27,069 nucleotides of DNA from Aadella sp043822885 (GTDB taxonomy: Bacteria > Omnitrophota > Gorgyraeia > Tantalellales > Tantalellaceae): the NCBI GenBank assembly GCA_043822885.1, contig JBDRBI010000023.1, forward strand, positions 1 through 27,069. The letters are read 5' to 3'. Both the position numbers and the translations under genes were made by a program. This document shows positions 7,294 through 13,814 of the stretch, piece by piece. Positions within the stretch are counted from its first letter, which is position 1; each line of letters begins with the position of its first letter. Below the pieces are notes generated by a model. That model saw only the letters and a program-made list of their open reading frames with translations, made no database searches and was not told the origin of the DNA.

Positions 7294-7727
7294 ACTTGTT
7301 ATTATAATCCTGAAGGCAGATAAAATCAAAAAAAAAACACGCGAACACTAAAATCATGGCAAGATCACGGAATAACAGAGCATGGGACAGACCCCACTAT
7401 GCTTAATATTATAGCAACTACACCTTGTTAATCCAATAAAAATTAAACTCTCTTTTTTATCGCTAACGTTCTCATCTTTTAAGTAATAGTTCAGCTTGCG
7501 TAAGTTGCATAGCGCAAAGAGCATGGCGCATGGCATTATAAAAATAAAAATCATCCTTCAAGATATTACGTTCTCGGTCTCTCACTCTGAATTATAAGGG
7601 GCGCATCGGTCAATATACTATGCTCTATGCTCTATGCCATTTGCGTTTCTTACGTAAGCTAAACTACTGTTTGATTAAAAATTAAATATATCTTGCATTT
7701 AAAGCATAAATGTAATACCATGAGTGG
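7294..7727. other. 434-nt divergent intergenic region, no convincing gene
   Basis: Separates the minus-strand signalling operon from the plus-strand sigma-factor operon, so it must contain both promoters. I could not assign either confidently. It holds a small hairpin at 7379-7403 (AGCAT/ATGCT arms around GGGACAGACCCC), and word repeats such as TATGCTCTATGCTCTATGCC near 7618-7638, echoed by GCATAGCGC and GCATGGCGCATGGC near 7508-7536. A 66-codon minus-strand frame (7554-7354) runs through these repeats and is not believable as a gene. No tRNA was seen. Confidence 0.6.
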
Positions 7728-8339
7728 ATGGAAACCGAGCTGCTTTTAAAAAGATGTATCAACAAGAACCGCAATGCCTGGAAAGAGTTTACACGGCTCT
7801 ATACCGCGCTTATCAGGAAAAGTGTTGTTTATAAACTGCGTAACTTAGGCGTATTTCTTCCTAAGATCGATATGGACGACATTGTTCAGGAGATCCTTCT
7901 TTCTATTTGGGAAAAAGATAAATTATCCAGAATAAAAGATATTAAGTCCTTACAAGCCTGGCTCGTCATGATATCGATAAATATGACATTAAATTATTGC
8001 AGAAAACATGTTTTTCGACATGCCAAAGATCTCGAGTCATTGGATGCTTATATCAGTGATAATGACGAAGCGAGATCGACCTTAAAGGACTTTCTCTCAG
8101 GCAACACGGTTCCTGCGGGCGAAACCGCGTCATTCAATGAACTATGCCAAGTGATCAACAGCATCATATCCGGACTTAAAGCGCGGGACCAATTGGTTAT
8201 AAAGCTAAACATATACGACGGCGCAAAACAAAAGGATATCGCCAAAATAATGAATCTCCCCATAAGTACCGTAGGTACGGTCTTAAGCCGGGCCAAAAAG
8301 GAATTGAAACGCCAGTTAGAAATAAAGTGGGATTTTTGA
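7728..8339 (+). CDS. ECF-type sigma-70 family RNA polymerase sigma factor
   Basis: A 203-residue sigma factor with only regions 2 and 4. Region 2 (about 20-95) includes MDDIVQEILLSIWEKDKL and the SLQAWLVMISINMTLNYCRK segment that contacts the -10 element. Region 4 (about 160-198) has KLNIYDGAKQKDIAKIMNLP and STVGTVLSRAKKELKRQL, a helix-turn-helix for the -35 element. A linker of about 60 residues joins them. The ATG at 7728 has no good Shine-Dalgarno sequence. The next gene, 47 nt downstream, encodes a zinc-finger membrane protein with the anti-sigma layout. The stop codon overlaps a 41-nt block that recurs upstream of spoVG and may be this factor's own target promoter. Confidence 0.9.
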   Translation: METELLLKRCINKNRNAWKEFTRLYTALIRKSVVYKLRNLGVFLPKIDMDDIVQEILLSIWEKDKLSRIKDIKSLQAWLVMISINMTLNYCRKHVFRHAKDLESLDAYISDNDEARSTLKDFLSGNTVPAGETASFNELCQVINSIISGLKARDQLVIKLNIYDGAKQKDIAKIMNLPISTVGTVLSRAKKELKRQLEIKWDF

Positions 8340-8375
8340 GATAATTTTCGTGAAAAATGTGTCTACTATAGTAGG
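8335..8375 (+). promoter_or_regulatory. Conserved 41-nt block, copy 1: candidate ECF sigma promoter for the anti-sigma gene
   Basis: Starts TTTGAGATAATTTTC and ends AAAAATGTGTCTACTATAG plus TAGG. It matches 9069-9109 at 39 of 41 positions, while flanking sequence differs. A possible reading is -35 at TGAGAT and -10 at GTCTAC, 18 nt apart, with CTACTATAGTAG a 12-nt palindrome that could alternatively be an operator. It starts in the last codons of the sigma gene, and TAGGGGGT at its end probably supplies the ribosome site for the ATG at 8387. Promoter function is inferred. Confidence 0.6.
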
Positions 8376-8386
8376 GGGTAAATACA

Positions 8387-8800
8387 ATGAACAGACTTTG
8401 TCCGCAAGAAGAAGTATTGAGCGCGTACTTGAGCGACGCGCTTTCTCCTTCACAAAAAATACAGGTAGAAAAGCATCTAATAAAATGTCGGGATTGCAGA
8501 GTTCTTTTGCTCGATACTCATAAGATAATAAATACTGTGGATATACACCATCTGTTCAGACAGATTTTATCTTTCCTTAAAACCAATATGTTCTTTTTTA
8601 TCTCCTTTATCTCTTTATCTCTCTCCTTTTTGTTCTCCAAATATTTTCTTCAGTTCCTTACCGCAAGCATTCTTTTCGGAAGCAAATGGATAGTAGACAT
8701 CAAAACCACAAAAACACTTATCATGGTTCAAGAAGCGTTAAAACCCGGCGAAAAGAAAAACCCCACAGAAGAGACCATAGACCATAGAGATAGAAGTTAG
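8387..8800 (+). CDS. Putative zinc-finger anti-sigma factor, membrane protein
   Basis: A 137-residue protein with the layout of a ZAS/zf-HC2 anti-sigma factor. The N-terminal cytoplasmic part has C5 and the H30-x3-C34-x2-C37 motif (KHLIKCRDC), which would bind zinc and clamp the cognate sigma factor. A strongly hydrophobic stretch at about 62-105 (FFFISFISLSLSFLFS and following) forms one or two membrane helices. The tail is short and polar, with no obvious sensory domain. It directly follows the sigma gene; the gap between them contains the conserved 41-nt block, so sigma-dependent feedback is plausible. The last codons run into ATAGACCATAGAGATAGAAG-type word repeats, so the native C terminus may once have been different. 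Confidence 0.82.
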   Translation: MNRLCPQEEVLSAYLSDALSPSQKIQVEKHLIKCRDCRVLLLDTHKIINTVDIHHLFRQILSFLKTNMFFFISFISLSLSFLFSKYFLQFLTASILFGSKWIVDIKTTKTLIMVQEALKPGEKKNPTEETIDHRDRS

Positions 8801-9068
8801 AAGATAGAGCGAGATGGTAGAAAAAGTCACCCCTGGCTGCCTTCTTTTGGGGCATATGGCCGGGGCAGGCAGGTCACCAGTCACCATAAGTACGAAAGAC
8901 GATGGATGATGGATGAGCCTTCTTTGTCATTGCGAACCCCGAAGAGTGAAGCAATCTATTAGGAATATTTTCATTGGATCCCGGATTCCGCCAGAGGCGG
9001 ATCCGGGATGACGATTGTTATTTTACAAATCACCCCCTCAGGTGGCAGGCGAGTCACGAACTAAAATA
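8801..9068. repeat. Repeat-rich spacer with REP-like elements
   Basis: No gene is seen here. From left to right: short-word repeats (AGATAGAAGTTAGAAGATAG; GATGGATGATGGATGAG at about 8900-8917), a GTCATTGCGA...GAAGCAATCT element at 8925-8957, and a hairpin at 8978-9009 in which ATCCCGGATTCCGCC pairs with GGCGGATCCGGGAT around a 3-nt loop with one bulge. Both element types are, from general knowledge, frequent dispersed intergenic repeats in diverse bacterial genomes. The spacer separates the anti-sigma gene from the second copy of the 41-nt block. Confidence 0.7.
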
Positions 9069-9109
9069 TTTGAGATAATTTTCTTAAAAAATGTGTCTAC
9101 TATAGTAGG
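9069..9109 (+). promoter_or_regulatory. Conserved 41-nt block, copy 2: candidate ECF sigma promoter for spoVG-yraN
   Basis: TTTGAGATAATTTTCTTAAA then AAATGTGTCTACTATAGTAG plus G. The two differences from copy 1 fall in the presumed spacer (GTG versus TTA), while the outer halves are identical. It ends 52 nt before the spoVG ATG, a normal leader length if transcription begins near 9105. The match of spacing and orientation to copy 1, with unrelated flanks, argues for a shared regulator rather than a large duplication. Confidence 0.6.
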
Positions 9110-9161
9110 AACATGTACGGTTTGTATCCTAAAATTTCATCAATTTAACAAAGGAGGAGAA

Positions 9162-9452
9162 ATGTCTAAACAAGATGCTTTAAAGGTCGAACACATCCGC
9201 GAACTTAAGGAGGCCGGCTCTTTAAAAGCCTTTTGCGATCTCTTGATCGTCGACACGTTCGTAGTAAAGGGGCTCAGGATCTTTCAAGGTAAGGAAGGTC
9301 TTTTTGTCAGTATGCCTCAACAGCAAGGCCGAGACGGAAAGTGGTACGATACGTTCTACCCCGTATCCGCGGATGTCCGCAAAGATATACAAAAACGCGT
9401 ACTTAGTGAATATTCCGAATACAAGAACAAAAACAACGATATCGGAAAATGA
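9162..9452 (+). CDS. spoVG: SpoVG family protein
   Basis: A 96-residue protein similar to SpoVG, a small nucleic-acid-binding regulator family first known from sporulation and also present in non-sporulating bacteria. Recognisable features are FCDLLIVDTFVVKGLRIFQG, the GLFVSMP motif, and the DTFYPVSADVRKDIQKRVL tail, which match the family's DHEFVVHDIRV-GLFVAMP-HPINSxTR-I pattern. The N terminus is slightly longer than usual and charged. The ATG at 9162 is preceded by AAGGAGGAG, an ideal ribosome site; reading upstream into 9015 would pass through the promoter-like block and is rejected. Its stop overlaps the yraN start (ATGA). Its role in this organism is unknown. Confidence 0.85.
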   Translation: MSKQDALKVEHIRELKEAGSLKAFCDLLIVDTFVVKGLRIFQGKEGLFVSMPQQQGRDGKWYDTFYPVSADVRKDIQKRVLSEYSEYKNKNNDIGK

Positions 9453-9823
9453 GTAAGACACGTCAGAATATCGGCAAGACCGGTGAACATCTGGCCGAAA
9501 CCTATCTTTCTTCGAGAGGGTTTGTGCTGCTTGAGAAAAATCTTGTTACGCCTTTCGGCGAAATAGATCTGATCGCTAAGGACAAAGACTATCTGGTATT
9601 TATAGAGGTACGTACACTGACCTCTGAGATATTCGGCACACCTCTCGAATCGATAGGTAAGATCAAACGGCAGCACATTTTGAAAAACTGTCAGTATTAT
9701 ATGAGCAAACGTCATCTACATAATAAATATTGGAGGATCGACGTTATCGGCATTAAACTTGATAGGTCTTTAAGCATCGAATATCTGACACACGTGAAAA
9801 ATGCGATAGTGGTTCAGGGATAA
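9449..9823 (+). CDS. yraN: YraN/UPF0102 family putative endonuclease
   Basis: A 124-residue UPF0102 protein, the expected length. The family has a restriction-endonuclease-like fold related to Holliday-junction resolvases; its cellular role is unsettled. The core motif is visible as FGEIDLIAKDKDYLVFIEVRT, with E38 and D40 then E53-V-R55. The family usually has ExK (VEVKTR); here lysine is replaced by arginine, so catalysis could be altered. The N terminus (GKTGEHLAETYLSSRGF) matches the family's G-x-x-GE-x-A-x-x-x-L pattern. It overlaps spoVG by 4 nt (ATGA), so the pair is translationally coupled. yifB lies downstream, a neighbour often seen for yraN. Confidence 0.9.
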   Translation: MSKTRQNIGKTGEHLAETYLSSRGFVLLEKNLVTPFGEIDLIAKDKDYLVFIEVRTLTSEIFGTPLESIGKIKRQHILKNCQYYMSKRHLHNKYWRIDVIGIKLDRSLSIEYLTHVKNAIVVQG

Positions 9824-9845
9824 TCTACAAGCCGAAAGACAAAAT

Positions 9846-9891
9846 CCAAAAGTCATTAAGAAATACTTCTTAATTTTGGTTTTTGATTTTT
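9846..9891 (+). terminator. Probable intrinsic terminator after yraN
   Basis: CCAAAA...ATTAAGAA pairs with TTCTTAAT...TTTTGG around a 4-nt ATAC loop, leaving a small internal bulge, followed by TTTTTGATTTTT. The stem is AT-rich. The following ATTTTTGATTTTTGATTT words continue to about 9924 and may be a simple repeat tract, so the terminator call is moderate. Confidence 0.45.
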
Positions 9892-9940
9892 CTTTTGGAT
9901 TTTTAATTTTTGATTTTTGATTTAACAAAAGGAGCTCCTC

Positions 9941-11473
9941 ATGTTATCTAAAGTTCTATCAGGATGCGTCGTCGGGATAGATGCTTCTCCCATAGAGGTA
10001 GAAGTGGATGTTACTAACGGTCTCCCAGCTTTTTCCGTGGTAGGCCTTCCGGATGCCGCGATAAGAGAAAGCAGAGACCGTATACGTTCCGCTATAAAAA
10101 ATTCAGGGTTTACTTTTCCTCACGGTAAAATAACAGTAAGTTTATCTCCCGCTGACCTTAAAAAGGAAGGCGCAAGTTTTGACCTCCCGATAGCAATAGG
10201 CATATTGGGCGCGTCCGGACTTCTTGATCCTGAATCTCTTAGCGGCAATATTTTCTGCGGAGAGCTCGCTCTTAACGGCAGACTAAAACCTTTTAAGGGC
10301 GCTTTTACCATAGTCCTATCTTTAAAAACACGTTTTAATAATTTTACCCTTCCGATGCGTAATGCTTATGAAACCGCCAATATAAGCGGCGTTTCTGTCT
10401 ACGGAGCAAAGACACTTAAGAATATAGTGGACCATCTCAAAAAAATAGAACCTCTCATCCCGGTATCTCCAAAAGATAATCCTATTAAGCTCCGCAAAAA
10501 ACACAACATCCCGGACTTTAAAGATGTAAAAGGACAGGAATATGTAAAACGCGGTTTAGAAGTCGCCGCATCGGGAGGACACAACGTGATCCTTTTAGGT
10601 CCTCCCGGATCCGGGAAAAGCATGCTTGCTAAACGCCTTCCCGGGATCATGCCGCCTCTAACTCTAGCTGATTCTCTTGAGGTGACTAACATACACAGTA
10701 TAGCCGGCCAAACCCATTATGCCTCGCTTATAAAAGAACGCCCTGTCAGAGCACCTCATCACACAATATCCTATGCCGCTATGGCCGGCGGCGGTTCAAA
10801 TCCGTTCCCGGGAGAAATAACTTTGGCGCATAACGGTATATTGTTTTTGGATGAGTTCCCGGAGTTCAGACGTGATGTTCTTGAAACTTTAAGACAACCC
10901 ATGGAGTCTGGTGAAATAACCATTACCAGAGTCTCGGGTTCGATGAAATTCCCGTCACGTTTCATTCTTGTAGCCGCGATGAACCCCTGCCCGTGCGGGT
11001 ATTTCACCGACCCTCATAAAAGCTGTAAATGTACTTCACATCAAATACAAAGATATATCTCCAAAGTCTCGGGACCCTTGCTGGATAGAATAGACATACA
11101 TCTGGAAGTGCCGCGGCTGAACTACGATGAACTTTCAAAAAAAAGAACCGGTGAATTTTCCTCTGACATAAAAAAGCGTGTCTTAAAAACTAACTTAATA
11201 CAAAAGAGCCGGTTTTCCGACGGTCCCGATCCAACCCCGTATAATGCTTACATGAAAACAAAAGATATCGAAAAGTACTGCACCCTTTCGTCCGAGGCGG
11301 AAGAACTTCTAAAGTCGGCTATATTGGAACTCGGAATAAGCGCGCGTGCTTATGACAAAATACTAAAAATATCACGCACAATAGCGGATATGGAAAATTC
11401 AGAGATCATAGAATCGCATCATCTCTCCGAAGCCGTAGGCTACCGTTGTTTAGACAGAAACTTATGGATGTAA
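9941..11473 (+). CDS. comM: YifB/ComM family Mg-chelatase-like AAA+ ATPase
   Basis: A full-length 510-residue ComM-type ATPase. ComM is known as a hexameric helicase promoting branch migration during natural transformation; family members are widespread in non-competent bacteria too. The N-terminal ChlI-like domain (1-170) carries the hallmarks VVGLPDAAIRESRDRIRSAI and ITVSLSPADLKKEGASFDLP. The ATPase has Walker A GPPGSGKS at 220-227, Walker B ILFLDE at 300-305, RAPHHTISYAAMAGG, the cysteine cluster AAMNPCPCGYF...CKC, and LLDRIDIHLEVP. The C-terminal lid ends in AVGYRCLDRNLW. AAGGAG lies 6 nt upstream of the ATG. The preceding hairpin suggests it may have its own promoter despite following yraN. 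Confidence 0.95.
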   Translation: MLSKVLSGCVVGIDASPIEVEVDVTNGLPAFSVVGLPDAAIRESRDRIRSAIKNSGFTFPHGKITVSLSPADLKKEGASFDLPIAIGILGASGLLDPESLSGNIFCGELALNGRLKPFKGAFTIVLSLKTRFNNFTLPMRNAYETANISGVSVYGAKTLKNIVDHLKKIEPLIPVSPKDNPIKLRKKHNIPDFKDVKGQEYVKRGLEVAASGGHNVILLGPPGSGKSMLAKRLPGIMPPLTLADSLEVTNIHSIAGQTHYASLIKERPVRAPHHTISYAAMAGGGSNPFPGEITLAHNGILFLDEFPEFRRDVLETLRQPMESGEITITRVSGSMKFPSRFILVAAMNPCPCGYFTDPHKSCKCTSHQIQRYISKVSGPLLDRIDIHLEVPRLNYDELSKKRTGEFSSDIKKRVLKTNLIQKSRFSDGPDPTPYNAYMKTKDIEKYCTLSSEAEELLKSAILELGISARAYDKILKISRTIADMENSEIIESHHLSEAVGYRCLDRNLWM

Positions 11474-11490
11474 AACCACCAATAAAAATA

Positions 11491-11541
11491 ATTTTAACCT
11501 GACAGATTTAACCAGGTTAGCTAGCTAACCTGGTTAGAATT
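11491..11541 (+). repeat. RAYT-flanking hairpin repeat, left copy
   Basis: A 51-nt sequence identical to 12176-12226 and in the same orientation. It begins ATTTTAACCTGACAGATTTA and contains the 28-bp perfect palindrome TAACCAGGTTAGCTAGC, continuing TAACCTGGTTA. It starts 18 nt after the yifB stop and ends 18 nt before the transposase ATG, so its hairpin lies just upstream of the ribosome site. Confidence 0.93.
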
Positions 11542-11559
11542 CGAGAATTAGGAGGAGAA

Positions 11560-12156
11560 ATGGCTTTAACAATAACTCATGGTAAAAGGGAAAGACTAAA
11601 TTATAAAGGTGCAACTTATCATATTACGTCTAGATGTAATAATAAGTCCGCTCTGTTCACAGAAAAATCACATTTTGAGGATTATATTTCTATTCTTAAA
11701 AAATGTAAGGAAAAATATGGATTTAAGCTACATAATTATACCCCAATGAATAATCATACACATTTAATCGTTAGGTTAGAAGAGAAAATGGATATATCAA
11801 AAATAATGCATTTTATAAATCGATGGTATGCACGGCGTTATAATGCGATCAATAAAAGAACCGGACATTTCTGGGAAGAACGTTTTTACGGGGAATTAAT
11901 GGACACCGACCTACAATTACTTACAACCTTAGTATATATCGATGCCAATCCTGTTAGGGCTAATATGTGTAAAAGTCCTGACGAATGGAAATATTCCGGA
12001 GCTAATTATTATATCAACGGAGAAAAAAATACCCTTATCGATCCTCCTGATATATATTTAAATTTAGGGATTGATAAGAAAATGAGGCAAAAAGTTTACC
12101 GACAACTAGTACAAGCTTATTTGCAATCTAAACAGATAAATAATACGTTAAAATAA
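11560..12156 (+). CDS. REP-associated tyrosine transposase (RAYT, Y1_Tnp/HUH family)
   Basis: A 198-residue single-domain HUH transposase related to IS200/IS605 TnpA and to TnpA-REP proteins, which cut single-stranded REP hairpins. The metal-binding motif is H66-T-H68 in PMNNHTHLIVRL. The nucleophile is probably Y90 or Y94 in NRWYARRYNAINKRTGHFWE, and the typical RAYT segments ITSRCNNKSALF, FWEERF and YIDANPVRANM are present. The ribosome site AGGAGG sits 5-6 nt before the ATG. The gene is visibly more AT-rich than its neighbours, consistent with acquisition. Identical 51-nt hairpin repeats on both sides make this a REPtron-like unit. The reading frame is intact. Confidence 0.92.
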   Translation: MALTITHGKRERLNYKGATYHITSRCNNKSALFTEKSHFEDYISILKKCKEKYGFKLHNYTPMNNHTHLIVRLEEKMDISKIMHFINRWYARRYNAINKRTGHFWEERFYGELMDTDLQLLTTLVYIDANPVRANMCKSPDEWKYSGANYYINGEKNTLIDPPDIYLNLGIDKKMRQKVYRQLVQAYLQSKQINNTLK

Positions 12157-12175
12157 AACAAATTTGGACCAGAAA

Positions 12176-12226
12176 ATTTTAACCTGACAGATTTAACCAG
12201 GTTAGCTAGCTAACCTGGTTAGAATT
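12176..12226 (+). repeat. RAYT-flanking hairpin repeat, right copy
   Basis: Identical over 51 nt to 11491-11541 and directly repeated. It starts 20 nt after the transposase stop codon. Sequence just outside diverges (AATTGGAGAAGTGG here, AATTCGAGAATTAGG at the left copy) after a few shared bases. The unit 11491-12226 is therefore about 736 nt. Confidence 0.93.
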
Positions 12227-12258
12227 GGAGAAGTGGTTGAATTGGGTGGGGAGAACAG

Positions 12259-12795
12259 TTATTTTAGGTTTTCTAGCTTGGCTCTGATCTCTTTTAGGGA
12301 TGCTTCTTCTAGTCCCTTATTTTCCAGGATCGCGATGATATCGCTGATCGTGTTGTTTCTTTTTTCCTGATCTTCCCTCAATTCAGAGCATAACTGATCG
12401 AATTTTAAGGCTAATTCTTTTAACTCGTCTTTCTTTCGGAGCTTGAGCCCCTGAGAATAGTCTTTTTTTAGAAGAGAATCTATGTACAATCTTATCCTGT
12501 AAATAGGGCCTGCTATCCTGTGCGAAAGTCTTATCCCGATAAAAACGAACAACGGAGTGATAATAACCAGCCTCCAAAAAAGCACTACATTGGCATGTTT
12601 AAATATATAGATCAGTCTTCCTCGGGGATACACATTCGCCAATTTTTCGCCCAAAGTGACCCATGTAGTCCAATAGACCGTATAACCCGCGACCAGCGCT
12701 CCCAAATACAGAAAGAGAAGTATATAGAGTATATACTTGATCTGGAATTTCATGAGAATAAGATATTTTTTTCTCTTATATCTTTCCTTGCTCAT
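12259..12795 (-). CDS. Two-helix membrane protein with HAMP-like segment
   Basis: A 178-residue inner-membrane protein. Hydrophobic helices at about 18-42 (YILYILLFLYLGALVAGYTVYW) and 72-90 (LFWRLVIITPLFVFIGIRL) flank a short outside loop. Right after the second helix, HRIAGPIYRIRLYIDSLLKKD and DELKELALKFDQLCSELRED follow the HAMP pattern, and the rest is charged helix or coiled coil. No kinase, cyclase or methyl-accepting domain follows, so it resembles a stand-alone HAMP protein that may pass signals to a partner. AGGAGG lies about 5 nt before the ATG at 12795. It follows the PDZ/TPR gene by 8 nt and probably ends the operon that includes the CHASE2-GGDEF gene. Confidence 0.75.
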   Translation of the reverse strand: MSKERYKRKKYLILMKFQIKYILYILLFLYLGALVAGYTVYWTTWVTLGEKLANVYPRGRLIYIFKHANVVLFWRLVIITPLFVFIGIRLSHRIAGPIYRIRLYIDSLLKKDYSQGLKLRKKDELKELALKFDQLCSELREDQEKRNNTISDIIAILENKGLEEASLKEIRAKLENLK

Positions 12796-12803
12796 TTATC
12801 CTC

Positions 12804-13814
12804 CTATAACTGTTTCGCTTTGAATTGCTTCCAAATAACGATATCTCTTCTTATTTTCACAGAAAGTATATTACCTTTTTTTCCGGTTATTATTTTTTCC
12901 GCTTCTTCCATAGGCATATATCGTGTAGTTTTTCCGTCTAAACTTGTTATTATATCTCCTTTTTCTATCCCCGCTTTCTGCGCTTTTCCCGAAGGAGTTA
13001 CTTCCTCGAACATCAGCCCTTCCATTTCAGAAAAACCCAGGACTCCGCCTAACAGGGTATTGTGATTTCCGCCTTTTTCATCTATCGCCAGATCGTATTC
13101 CCTTTCTATCGTAACTTTTATGTCCATGATACCCGGGACTAAAAGTTTATTCATCACATCTTCCAGACTCATATAGCTTACGGCTCTATCCCACGCTTTC
13201 AGTAAGATGTCACCGTCCTTAAGCCCGGCACGGTCAGAGGAAGACGCGTTTTTTACGTTATATATCTCTATCCTTCCGTCTTTGTCCTCAAGCTGAAACC
13301 CGAATATGGTCTCTATCTTTTCTTCCTTCGACGGTTCGCTTACACTCCCGCCTCTTCGCCTCCACCGGTCTTCTTCGTTCCTTCTTTCAAGCTGATCAAG
13401 TTTAACGCGTCTTGTAGCCTGCTGCAAATAAGTGCCGACATAACTGAGAGCGCCTTTTGCCTCCTTATAATCCGGATTTATCTTGAGGGCTTTGTCATAA
13501 TAGTAGTACGCTTTCTTGTATGACCCCTGGTCTTGATAAAAATGTCCTAAATTTGTGAGGTTTTGTTCCTCAAGATCATACACTATGCTCTTTATATCTT
13601 CCCGCATTATTTCTTTTTCGCCTTCTATCGTAGAAAGAACAACACGGTCCGCATAATCTTCGACTATGACCCCTTTTACTTTTTCCTTGGTTTTCAATAC
13701 TACGTTATCCGCATGTAGCACAAGCGTGTAGCTTAAGCAAAGTACCGCCGCTGCCATAAAGATGATCCGTCTTTTCAGGGATATGTTATCCTCTTTGTTC
13801 GGCGTCTTCGTCAA
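12804..13814 (-). CDS. Exported TPR and double-PDZ protein
   Basis: A 336-residue envelope protein. Residues 14-36 form a signal peptide or anchor (KRRIIFMAAAVLCLSYTLVLHA). A small beta segment follows (VVLKTKEKVKGVIVEDYADRVV), then a TPR unit (NLGHFYQDQGSYKKAYYYYD plus KALKINPDYKEA) and an Arg/Glu-rich linker. Two PDZ domains follow (SSSDRAGLKDGDILLKAWDR; GKAQKAGIEKGDIITSLDGK). No protease triad is present, so it is more likely a scaffold or adaptor. I chose TTG at 13814 because AAGGAG sits 6 nt upstream; a TTG at 13832 would be in frame but lacks a site. It overlaps the upstream CHASE2-GGDEF gene by 29 nt. Confidence 0.8.
   Translation of the reverse strand: MTKTPNKEDNISLKRRIIFMAAAVLCLSYTLVLHADNVVLKTKEKVKGVIVEDYADRVVLSTIEGEKEIMREDIKSIVYDLEEQNLTNLGHFYQDQGSYKKAYYYYDKALKINPDYKEAKGALSYVGTYLQQATRRVKLDQLERRNEEDRWRRRGGSVSEPSKEEKIETIFGFQLEDKDGRIEIYNVKNASSSDRAGLKDGDILLKAWDRAVSYMSLEDVMNKLLVPGIMDIKVTIEREYDLAIDEKGGNHNTLLGGVLGFSEMEGLMFEEVTPSGKAQKAGIEKGDIITSLDGKTTRYMPMEEAEKIITGKKGNILSVKIRRDIVIWKQFKAKQL

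Noticed and set aside
7354..7554. 66-codon minus-strand reading frame between the two divergent operons
   Set aside because: It runs through word repeats and the GGGACAGACCCC hairpin, has no ribosome site and no recognisable protein features.
8925..9009. CRISPR-like repeat cluster
   Set aside because: No regularly spaced identical repeats occur; these are single REP-like hairpins.
9015..9161. Upstream extension of the spoVG-like gene to a start at 9015
   Set aside because: It would translate the promoter-like 41-nt block; AAGGAGGAG directly before the ATG at 9162 and the family's N terminus support the shorter form.
11491..12226. A classical IS with terminal inverted repeats and target-site duplication
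   Set aside because: The flanking repeats are direct, each internally palindromic, and the transposase is of the HUH type, which does not use terminal inverted repeats.
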